A DNA stretch of 64,000 bases. Origin: Batillaria attramentaria. Lineage: Eukaryota; Mollusca; Gastropoda; Batillariidae. Shown one piece after another: positions 55,710 to 64,000 of the stretch. The translations under genes were made by a program, and so were the position numbers. The stretch lies in contig JACVVK020000336.1 of the NCBI GenBank assembly GCA_018292915.2, positions 507,001 to 571,000 on the forward strand, read 5' to 3'. Numbering within the stretch: the first letter of the stretch is position 1; every line of letters starts with the position of its first letter. Below the pieces are notes generated by a model, which searched no databases, had not been told where the DNA came from, and saw nothing but the letters and a program-made list of their open reading frames with translations.

Positions 55710-56765
55710 GGGCGCCGGAAGATGTTGGGGGGAGGGGGGGGGGGGGGGCAGAATCTCGGAAGGGGGAACGTTGCCCGAAGAAAGTGAACAGCCGGGGGGG
55801 GGGGGGGGGGGGATCAGATGCTGCGCAGACAAAAAAACCTTTACGAACCAGGGAGCCACTGAAAAAAAGGACATTGCCCGAAAAAAGTGAAAATCGGGGG
55901 GGGGGGGGGGGGGGGGGATCAGAGGAGCGGACAGCCTTCGGTCTGCAAAAACAGTTCTCTGTTGGGTGGGATGAGGGAGAGAGCAGGAAGAGGGGTAGGG
56001 GAGAGGTAGGGGAATCCGGATGTTTTAAAGGCCTGATGTAGTAATAATCCGGCTGTAGTAAAGGAATTTTTGGGTCCCGGTCCCAGCTGTTCTGTTCATG
56101 TTCTCTATTAATTTCCGCCGGTTGTAGTAATATTTTAGACTCCGGATGTATTAATAATCCGCATGTAGTAAAGTTATATTCAAGCCCGGGGGAAGCTGGA
56201 CTCCGGTTGTATTAAATAATGTTCTAGAGTAATCTCCCTTTTCCAAGATGGCGACCAAACGAAATGTTCTTCCATTGTACTTCTTTTTCTTTTTTTTTTT
56301 TACTGATTAAAGACGACATTTCATTCCATAACATCTGACGATTTTTCTTTTAACCCATATTTTTAACAGTGCCCCCCCCCCCCCCCCCCTCCTGAACTGT
56401 TATACATGTATACCCAGGGGCGCCGGAAAATGTTGGGGGGAGGGGGGGCAGAATCTCAGAGGGGGGAAACGCCAGAGCCAGTGAAAGGAAGGACGTTACC
56501 CGGAGAAAGTGAAAAGCGGGGGGGGGGGGGGGGGGGGGGGAGGGGGGCGTTCAGATGTTGCACAGACAAAAACCTTTCCGAACCAGTGAGGCAGTGAAAG
56601 GAAGGACGTTGCCCGAAGAAAGTGAAAAGCGGGGGGGGGGGGGGGGCGCTTCAGATGCTGCGCAGACAAAAACCTTTACGAACCAGGTAGCCACTGAAAG
56701 GTAGGACGTTGCCCAAAAAAAGTGAAACGCCGGGGGGGGGCGGGGGGGGGGGGGAAGTGATTACC
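55710..56765. repeat. G-rich minisatellite
   Basis: About five imperfect copies of a ~100-bp unit: GGACGTTGCCCGAAGAAAGTG, a run of 10-25 G, then CAGATGCTGCGCAGAC and AAAACCTTTACGAACCAG (copies near 55760, 55870, 56480, 56600, 56700). Two copies lie left of the TIR element's left end and three inside it. The G runs can form quadruplexes. Lengths of the homopolymers may be unreliable in the assembly. Confidence 0.75.
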
Positions 56766-57415
56766 AGACGACTTTCTACCAAGTCTGATATTTCATGCAA
56801 CGGCTGATGTGAGTTCTCTGTTGGGTGGGATGAGGGAGAGAGTAGGAAGAGGGGTAGTGGGAGGGGGGTAGGGGAAGGGAGGGGGGGCAGGACCATGGCT
56901 TCCCCCCCCCCTCTTGCCATAGTCACCTGATTTTCCAGGGGGGGGTGGGGGGGGGGGGGGGCAAAAAGATACTCTTGCCCAACTGCTTGGGTACAGGGAG
57001 GGGGGCAGCTGAGATCGAAACCCACCCCCCAACGTAAGCATGGTAACATTGACATCAGACGAATCGATAAATAAGCAAGCATACGCCACCTAGTCTTTTG
57101 ATCTGAAAGCATAAATGAAGAGAGGGGAAAGAACATTTTAAAAACAAAATTATTTTCATTCGTGTTTCCTGGGTTACACCACGATTTAGAAACGTCAACG
57201 TCTGGTTAGTCGGCCTTGTGGCTAGTTTACCCAATGCGCCGGATGTAGCAATAAAACCTTTGAAAATATTACTACAACCGATGTGCCGGATGTATTAATA
57301 AAGCCTTCAAAAATATTACTATAACCGGATTTTGGATGTAGTGATAATCCGGATGTATTAATTAAAAAGTTTGGTCCCGAGGGCCTTTAATACATCCGGA
57401 TTCCACTGTATTTGG
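55985..57415. mobile_element. TIR element with subterminal repeats, carrying G-rich DNA
   Basis: The left end reads GGAATCCGGATGTTTTAAAG and the right end, reversed, CAGTGGAATCCGGATGTATT, followed by AAAGGCC on both. Inside each arm are several diverged repeats of CCGGATGTATTAATA-like units (55990-56220 and 57230-57410). CAGTGGAA... ends are common in pogo/Tigger-type elements, so that is my guess at superfamily. No transposase is readable. The middle is filled by a poly-G minisatellite. Confidence 0.5.
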
Positions 57416-57419
57416 AACA

Positions 57420-59625
57420 CAAACTTGAGATAGGTAACTTTCCAAGCAGTGAACACCTTACCGCAAAAATACCGTGGAAACATTTGAATTAACCTTTCGA
57501 AAGTTGCGCCATACCTTGGTACCCCTCCTTGGCTACATAGAAATGCGCATGCGTACGCCGCGGTGACATAAAAAAGAAAAGAAAAGAAAAGAAAACGTAG
57601 TCGGTTGTTATCAACATATCTAGATACAAAAGAAGCTTCTTATACTTGTGTAATGTGTTTACATTTATAGCATAACAGACGCCGCTCGTTGTATAATTCC
57701 ATGCACGAATTAGGTTTCCCTGTTTCTTGCATTGGTTTCATGTCAGGGAAAGACATAAGACACAACAATGTGGCAACTTGGTTTTTGAAGTACCAGTACA
57801 ATGAGACAAAACGGCGGACGTATAGCAGACGACAAAGAAGTGAAGGGTTTCACCTATTATCAAAACATTGACAAGAATTTCTTTAAAATCATCTTATTAT
57901 CGGCGCACGCTTGACAGTAGTCGAAAAGCACGTTTCGGTGAGTTATTTTGAATGTGAGCATGTGGCCAACGCATTTCAGATTTAACGGATATTATTCTCA
58001 CCACACATTGCAGCGTTCAAGCCGGCTTCCAAAATCTACAAACCACTGGTTGGCAACCCTCCGGAGGATCCGGATTACATACTGTAGCTATTGCTAACAA
58101 GTTTTCCTGGCAACAACATCATGACAGTTTTTGTCTTTTGTGGAATATACGTCTTGTGCTACCTTTCGCGGTTGTCGTACCGTGTTTGTTTGTCAGTCGT
58201 CCAAATCCCTAACACTCCCCCATCCCCCATCCCCCCCTCCCCCCCCCCCCCCACACACACACACACATCTCGTCCAATTAAAATTAATTGAATGACACAG
58301 CACAGCGTGCCCTCTTTTTCACTACACCGGTGTTTCCTCGCGTATACGTATTCACGGTGTGCGGCCGCGCGAGCACTGCGTCCGCGGCTGCGAGCCAGTC
58401 ACTCGCCTCATTTCTCAAAAATGAGCGCAACAATACACAATCACGCCAGCTCTGGTTCCGAGATAGCTCAAAGGTACCGTTAGACACCGTCAAATACCCA
58501 CTTCCTAGAACCTAGCGCAACCTGGCCGGGAAATATGGAAACCCTTCTCTGTGACTACGCTTCTTTTGTCTGACTGGCTACGTTTGAAATAGCAACAACG
58601 ATTCATTCCCAACTTCTAGGACTACAACAGAGTACAATACTAAGACACTTACTTTTGCCTGTGAGCAATGAAAGCGCCGTTTTCTTTGCACGAGCAAATG
58701 TCGACTTGTCTGATCCACCATATTTCCCAAGCGAACTATTTTCTTCCGGTTGGAATTTTTCAGGTCGAACAATCAGTTACTAGACCGGGCCATGACTAGA
58801 CCCTTTGTTTTCAGGGATTCCATGAATTAATAATATATTCCACATAACTTAATGATATTGCTAAAATGTGAATATGACATGCACGTCATGTCTTTAAAGA
58901 TAATAAACTGATTAACTGGTTGATTACATTATTGAGTGATTTATTGATTGTTATAGCTTGGGTGATTGACTGATTGGTCTATGAGTGAATTATTTACAAA
59001 CTAGTTGATAGGAAAATCACTGCATGTAGTAAACCTCAGACAGTAACACAGCAGATGTCTTCGTGGACGGCTTCAGTAATGCCAGTGGCAGGCGGTGCAC
59101 TTCACACTGAATTGTGGGAAACGAATGGGAAGGTCATGTGCTTAGGGAAGCCCGAGTGTGGCTGAGATAAGATGGGGTATGTGGAAAGAAGGGTGGGATT
59201 TTTAATCAAAAGTGAGATAAGTAATTTTGAGTCCGTTTGGACTACTGAATTGCCTGGGATTAGTTGTATTTCATACCTGCCAGTGTACCTGGCTTCGTCC
59301 GGGGCTGATGATGTATCACGTGTAGTAAGTGCTTTATGGTCTCCCTGTTTGGCGATACGTGGTGTAAAAGGACGTGAAACTCCATTTTCCGAGATTTTAT
59401 TGCCCCGCCAGAATGAGCTCGGAGTTCCTCTGAAAACACCCACGAATGTTGCTCGTGATGTGAGAACTCTAGTCTAAGTTAAGATTTATCGCGTACACAC
59501 AGAGACAATGATGTTTATTTTTATACATTATATAGATAAGTATTTCCCTGTACAAAACAACAGTATTGTTGTAAGGATTACTCATCGTTATGTATGTACA
59601 AACATCGTGAAAAGTTCCATGATCC

Positions 59626-59676
<51 letters not shown>

Positions 59677-60000
59677 GGCTGACGTTTGGGTTTAAATATG
59701 GCACGGGTTAATTAAGGTTAATTCCCTCTTTTAGTTTTTTCAGACAGTTATGAATGTGGATCTATAAATTAGTCTTTGTATGAGAGATGTACAAGCACAC
59801 AAAGTTTACAGTGGGCTTGCAGAGACTTGAACTACATTTTCATTTTGTTGTTGTTGTTTACGTCTGCTTTTGAAAGTGCGTGTCTTAGTACTGTGCATCA
59901 TGTTTCGTGTCACTGACAGCAAATACAATATCATAATTTCCGTATGCTTACAAGGAAACATTGAAACAGACATATATATACAAACCCTCTTCTCGGTTTC
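57420..60000. other. Unassigned stretch between the TIR element and gene 2
   Basis: Several 60-110-codon ORFs without recognisable domains, a C tract at 58235-58251 and (TG)n at 59629-59672. A hydrophobic frame near 58121 (MTVFVFCGIYVLCYLSRLS) resembles a signal peptide but lacks a clear donor, so it is not called as gene 2 exon 1. Confidence 0.35.
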
Positions 60001-60015
60001 GCTTATATGATATAG

Positions 60016-60169
60016 AATCACTTAGCAGCAGTTCAGACCTATATCCTCAGGCTGAATACAAGTTGGATTGTGTTGCTGTAAGTGATCATGGATCTGCCGC
60101 AAAAACAGCATCTTTGTTTGATAACACTATTCTCGCTGTTTTTGACACCAGCTTGTTCCAGAGAGACAT
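60016..60169 (+). CDS. Possible Ig-like exon upstream of gene 2
   Basis: The open frame reads EYKLDCVAVSDHGSAAKTAS, like Ig strands F-G, with acceptor atgatatag and a strong GTAAGT donor. As drawn it is phase 1 in and 2 out, which does not join the next gene 2 exon (phase 1 in at 60342). It may be a relic, an alternative exon, or chance. Listed because both splice signals and the Ig-like pattern coincide. Confidence 0.28.
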
Positions 60170-60341
60170 GTAAGTATTTACCTTCGGTTCTTCCCCTGCT
60201 GCTGATATATGTCACAAGAAGTTGATCTGAAAACGATCCAAACCGCAAACAAAATCTTGCATTGATAACATGTTATAACGCAATATTAATATCCTCTATC
60301 CTCGCCGTTTGTTTTGAACGCCACTTTCGGTTTTTGTGCAG

Positions 60342-60686
60342 GTGCAACACTCAAATTCCCGACGCTGAATGACTCGCTAGCATTTTCGGCTGCTGAGAAC
60401 GAAAGAATTGCCCTTCCTTTCACCTTATCGAATGTGAGGTGCGACAGTAATGGAAAGGGAAAAATCGATGTTTGGAGATCATCAAATCGAAAAGGTGTAA
60501 CCCCCATTCGAATATGTAAGGTTGAAATCGCATACGGGAAATGCTTGAAATTCAACACTTCTGTTTGCATTTGTGAAGACAACGGTCTCATTACATTAAC
60601 TAAAACAGTCCTCCGATCAGACAGCGGTAGATGGACGTGGAGGAGTGACATGTTTGGCGACACGACTGTATCTGTCAACATCACTT
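60342..60686 (+). CDS. Gene 2, N-terminal V-like Ig domain exon
   Basis: The exon has acceptor ttttgtgcag and donor GTAAGG, phase 1 to 1, 345 nt. It encodes ATLKFPTLNDSLAFSAAEN at the start, LPFTLSNVRCD at strand B, a WRSSNRKG core and RSDSGRWTWRS where the F strand should be. Five Cys are present, but the usual DxGxYxC Cys is replaced (SGRWTW). This looks like a divergent V-type domain, probably the first of the ectodomain. No signal-peptide exon was identified with confidence upstream. The following intron holds a (TG)n tract. Confidence 0.75.
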
Positions 60687-60715
60687 GTAAGGAACGCTCT
60701 CTCTCTTTCTCTAAT

Positions 60716-60718
<3 letters not shown>

Positions 60719-60768
<50 letters not shown>
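60719..60768. repeat. (TG)n microsatellite
   Basis: About 24 TG units starting 30 bp after the donor of the gene 2 exon at 60342-60686. Confidence 0.97.
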
Positions 60769-60770
<2 letters not shown>

Positions 60771-60911
60771 TATTTTCACAGACAAAATCAGTATGAATAT
60801 AACACATACATGTGTCTCATGGCTTTTACACACTTGCTATCACACCCACACACGCGTTAACGATGGTCTCTGTTGTTTGTTGATCACTGGCGCTTCCAGA
60901 CGAGTTTTCAG

Positions 60912-61223
60912 TAGATTTTACTTTGTACGTAGATCCTGCAGAGGTAAACAACCTAACGCTTGCGCCACCAACATCTGAGCCATCGAGGCCACTGGAACCA
61001 GGCCGTCCGCTGAAGATCTCGTGTACCTGGGACAGAGGAAACCCGCCGGTTGAAGCACAGCTCATTCACAGTCGTCAGATGAGTTTGACCAGAGAACCAG
61101 CAACAAGCAATTTGACAACAATCAGTTACACATTCGACAGCATTCAATGCACGGACGCTGGCCTCATTCACTGTGTGGCACCAGGTGCTAGTCATAATAA
61201 GACTGAGACACTTCTTGTTAAAT
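60912..61223 (+). CDS. Gene 2, Ig domain A1 exon
   Basis: The exon is phase 1 to 1 (312 nt) with acceptor gttttcag and donor GTAAGT. It encodes DFTLYVDPAEVNNLTLAPP, then ISCTWDRGNPPVEAQL (B-strand Cys and C-strand region), then CTDAGLIHCVAPGASHN (F-strand DxGxxxC) and ends LLVKC. It is a clear C2-like Ig domain and is paralogous to the exon at 62692-62982: CTWDxGNPPV and DAGLIxCxAPGASHN are shared. Potential N-glycosylation sites are NLT and NKT. Confidence 0.85.
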
Positions 61224-61484
61224 GTAAGTGTCAGCTGACCATTATAGTGACTTCCACAAGTGCAATTGTGTGTGAGTGAAGTTAAATTTACGTGGCTGCC
61301 ATCCTAAGACAGAAACGTTCACTAAAAGTCTGTAATCATTGATAGACCTGGGACTTTTAGAAACCACCTAAAAATACCCACCGTTCTCAGGAAAATGTTT
61401 TGTGGTGCGACGTTTGCATTGACAAGCTGTCTTGAATTTAGTTTTTTAAAAAGTTCACGGCACCATTTTTGTCGGTTTTTTCAG

Positions 61485-61644
61485 GCCCCCCATCGATACT
61501 CCAAGACCAGAATCCGGAGTTCAACGTTACTGGTGACAGTGTTAACGTGAGTTTCGCCATCCGTACTCACACGGCTCACATTGACACCTGCCACCTCACC
61601 CATCTGAAGTCCGGACAATCTGGAAATACAAAAGACTGTCTGAG
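61485..61644 (+). CDS. Gene 2, Ig-like domain B, first-half exon
   Basis: The exon has acceptor gttttttcag and donor GTATCT, phase 1 in and phase 2 out. It encodes PPSILQDQNPEFNVTGDSVN, then IRTHTAHIDTCHLTHLKSG, and ends KDCL. It matches gene 1 exon 11874-12054 in phase, position and the RTHT...C pattern, but is 21 nt shorter and well diverged in sequence. Two Cys (DTCH and KDC) could pair within this half instead of with the F strand. Confidence 0.75.
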
Positions 61645-61961
61645 GTATCTTTACATGCATTTCACGTACACAGGTGAAAAGGCTAAATAGGGTGCCTCAC
61701 AGCGAATGTAAATAGGGTGGATGTTGTAAATAACAACAGACTGGGCGGTATTTCACACAGGCTCATCCATTGACCATTATTAAATCCATGAAACAGAATA
61801 ATTACGTCTGAGTGAGAGGGTGTGCGTTTCTACTATGAAAAGGCCTCACACAGTTACGTTCAACTGATAAGCCTATTATGTTCTCCGTAAGGGATACTGA
61901 AAAAAAAAAAAACCCACAAAATCAGTATCGTTCATACCTCATATGAGTTGTTCGTGTCAAG

Positions 61962-62110
61962 GTCACTGTCTGTAACCGGCACCCCACCTGACCTAGTGTT
62001 GACCGTCCGTCTGGACAGTGTGACGTCAGAGGATGAAGGCCGGTGGAACCTCAGTGTATCCAATGATGCTGGGTCTGGGTACATGGAAATCTGGCTGACA
62101 GTTCCAGAAA
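61962..62110 (+). CDS. Gene 2, Ig-like domain B, second-half exon
   Basis: The exon is 149 nt, phase 2 to 1, with donor GTAAGT. It encodes SLSVTGTPPDLVLTVRLDSV, then DEGRWNLSVSNDAGSGYMEI. Two acceptors keep the frame, at 61925 and 61961. The second was chosen because it gives exactly the length and alignment of gene 1 exon 12411-12559. F-strand Cys is absent (DEGRWNL). NLS is a potential glycosylation site. Confidence 0.78.
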
Positions 62111-62297
62111 GTAAGTATCAAATAATGACATAAAAAAATGACATAATGACATAAAAAATGACGAATAAATTTTGTATGTACTTTAAATGTTTGTCCTGTG
62201 ATTTTACAAAGTCTCGTTTTATAGCATATGACCAGCTTCAGTTTGAGAGTCAACGAACAATGTGCTAAGTGGTGTGTATTTTTTCTTCATTTGTCAG

Positions 62298-62336
62298 CTA
62301 CTTTAACAGTCGGCACCACGGAAACAGTACTTATAG
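62298..62336 (+). CDS. Gene 2, 39-nt linker exon
   Basis: The exon is phase 1 to 1, with acceptor atttgtcag and donor GTATAA. It encodes TLTVGTTETVLI. In the same position gene 1 has its transmembrane exon, which starts NLTVKIGAG. This exon therefore looks like a short interdomain linker related to the start of a transmembrane exon, letting the A-B domain pair repeat. Support is by splice signals, phase and position; a 39-nt exon is easy to find by chance. Confidence 0.55.
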
Positions 62337-62691
62337 GTATAAGGATTACATTTAATCAATAATTCTATTGATAATTTCATAGTAATAACTCATTGTCAAA
62401 AACAAAATCCATTCCTGGCCAAAAATTCAAGAGAGAGCAATTTCGACCTGGATAAGATAACCCAAACAGAATCTCAACGGAGAAAAGTATATTTCTTCAT
62501 AATTTCGGTAGTACTGCGGCTGTAATAGAATTTGCTGCTGCCAGCGTGACAGGTCTGTCTATGTTCGTCGGACAGAACATCTCAAAATCTTTTCAAACCT
62601 TTTAGTATACACGGGTGTATGCCATAATTGTAATAGGAGTAAGACCTGAAACCTAACAATACCACATCGTACTTCTATTCAACGTTTACAG

Positions 62692-62982
62692 AACCTGTTG
62701 CTGCCAGCGTGACAAGTCTGTCCATGATGGCTGGTGACAACAGCGTGACGTCTCCTGTAGACCAGAACACTACTGTTGACATCCTGTGTACCTGGGATGA
62801 GGGCAACCCTCCTGTCACTGCCCGCCTGTTGGACAGACACGGGGTAGAGATGGAAGGCAGCATCTACAGCAGTGGACAGATCAACTACACGTTTCCTGCT
62901 GTGACCTGTCAGGACGCTGGCCTCATTCGCTGTGAGGCACCAGGGGCTAGTCACAATGAGACGGCAATGCTACTGGTCAAAT
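62692..62982 (+). CDS. Gene 2, Ig domain A2 exon
   Basis: The exon is phase 1 to 1 (291 nt), with acceptor acgtttacag and donor GTAAGG. It encodes PVAASVTSLSMMAGDN, then DILCTWDEGNPPVTARLLD, then CQDAGLIRCEAPGASHN and LLVKC. It is a canonical C2-like Ig domain, paralogous to 60912-61223. Its last 46 bases and all following sequence to the right edge repeat window positions 1-1064, so the rest of gene 2 probably resembles gene 1: a B domain, transmembrane segment and tail to the right of the window. Confidence 0.87.
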
Positions 62983-63219
62983 GTAAGGGCAGTTTTTCAA
63001 TTTTTTTAATGTAGTTTCCATAGTAATGGAAACAACATTATCAGAAGGGCTGATTTTTCTATGTTCAAAGTCAACTTTTTGTGGAACAAACGAACGCCGC
63101 TTGCATTTTCGGCAGAGACAATGATCCAAGACTAACTCGGACAGTGACATAGGAAAAATAACGTCATCTTTACTAACGCGCATGGTGCACAGAAAGGCAC
63201 TTCTCCGCTGCAGTGAGTG

Positions 63220-63288
<69 letters not shown>

Positions 63289-64000
63289 GTGTCCAGGCCT
63301 ATATCTCCGAAAATAGTCAACCGACTGGCTTCAAACTTGGAACTTCCGAAGAAATCAAGATTTTTAGTCAGAGCGAGCAGTCGATTTCTGAGTTATCGCC
63401 CTTTTGGGAAAAGTTGTTGTCTCGCGTTTACAGGCGTACAATTTATTTAAATCACTCTCTTTTTTTAATGTTGACAGCACAACTACGGACTCTGAACAGA
63501 GGTACATTTTGGAGGTAGTTCCTCTTATACTTTTGACGTAAGGCGTTCCTTATTTGACAGTGCATTTTAGATCTCAAAATCGCTCATATTGCATGTAGAT
63601 AATGTGTCTCTGGTGTCATAGAAAAAAAAATCAGAAACATTCACTGCAGCTGTTATCTTCAGTTGATTGTACCCCAAGCACATTTCAAGCAAACATCAAA
63701 GAAAAGACGCACGCGCACTGACACAAAGTATGAGTTTCATTTTGCCGACGTCCTGTTTGACTGACGTAATGCTGGCCTTTCTTGGGGATGTCTCACCTGG
63801 TTATCCGAATTTGTGTATTTGGGTACCTGGAAAGCAAGAATTTCATCGATGTGCTGGGCTTTGTTTTTGCCACTGACTCTCACTTAGCAGCATAACAGAG
63901 TGAGAGAACATCACAGAGGTCCCAATGGAGCATATGCACAAACGCGCGCGCGCGTGTGTGTGCGCGTGTGTGTGTGCGCGCGCGCGCGCGCGAGACATAA
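62937..64000. repeat. Right-edge copy of the window-edge duplication
   Basis: Matches 1-1040 from the last bases of the Ig exon onward, including intron sequence. By eye roughly 25 substitutions per kb plus indels (a 15-bp gap near 63687; TG length). It continues past the window. Confidence 0.92.
63015..63600. repeat. Microsatellite-bearing repeat family, copy 5
   Basis: Positional equivalent of copy 1 within the window-edge duplication; its (TG)n tract (63222-63284) is about twice as long as in copy 1 and carries GAATGGTG before the CCAGGCCTATATCTCC border. Confidence 0.8.

Noticed and set aside
58091..58291. Signal peptide of gene 2
   Set aside because: Hydrophobic N-terminus but no clear GT donor in phase 1 and it runs into a poly-C tract.

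Overview
The window looks like intron-rich, repeat-dense nuclear DNA of a marine invertebrate, most likely a mollusc (gastropod-like; this is inference from style, not a database match). Coding sequence is in short exons with GT/AG borders. Most of the rest is non-LTR retrotransposons (CR1/L2-like, Rex1-like, Tx1/L1-like, RTE-like), DNA transposons (piggyBac, Tc1, MITEs), tRNA-derived SINEs and very many (CA)n/(TG)n microsatellites. No bacterial operon, CRISPR array or rRNA gene is present.

The recognisable host genes form a cluster of immunoglobulin (Ig)-domain membrane receptors. Gene 1 (+) enters from the left edge: the last 46 bases of an Ig exon, then a split Ig exon pair near 12 kb, a transmembrane exon, a basic juxtamembrane exon and a last exon ending at 14736, whose tail carries three Tyr-x-Asn motifs. 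Gene 3 (-) runs from a signal-peptide exon at 54.0 kb through two half-Ig exons, a stalk exon and a transmembrane exon at 42.8 kb to small cytoplasmic exons at 42.0-39.7 kb. Paralogous copies of two of these exons lie at 32.1-32.5 kb. Gene 2 (+) starts near 60.3 kb and leaves the window after an Ig exon ending at 62982. Exon phases agree at every junction proposed. The sequence from 62937 to the right edge repeats the first ~1,060 bases of the window, so genes 1 and 2 are tandem paralogues (or the assembly carries two haplotypes).

Layout. 0-6 kb: gene 1 intron with microsatellite-bearing repeats and a CR1-like fragment. 6.7-11.6 kb: a piggyBac transposase gene broken by a Tx1/L1-like LINE with a 14-bp target duplication and by a CR1-like LINE. 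11.8-14.7 kb: the 3' exons of gene 1. 14.8-16.4 kb: LINE remains. 16.4-18.9 kb: a duplicated repeat, then a ~150-bp-period satellite rich in the nuclear-receptor half-site TCAAGGTCA. 18.9-27 kb: a SINE fold-back, an unrecognised candidate gene near 23 kb and a Rex1-like LINE. 27-36.3 kb: a Tx1-like LINE and a segmental duplication (27.65-32.1 versus 33.5-36.3 kb). 36.8-44.7 kb: copies of a 1.6-kb element in both orientations, one interrupted by a Tc1 deletion derivative. 44.7-54 kb: introns and exons of gene 3 with LINE remains. 54.2-55.4 kb: an RTE-like LINE. 55.7-57.4 kb: a G-rich minisatellite inside a TIR element. 57.4-60 kb: mostly unannotated. 60-64 kb: gene 2.

If expressed, the receptors would be type I surface proteins with Ig ectodomains. 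Gene 1 would signal through phosphotyrosine/SH2 adaptors. Gene 3 appears able to swap cytoplasmic exons. A role in innate recognition or adhesion is inference only.
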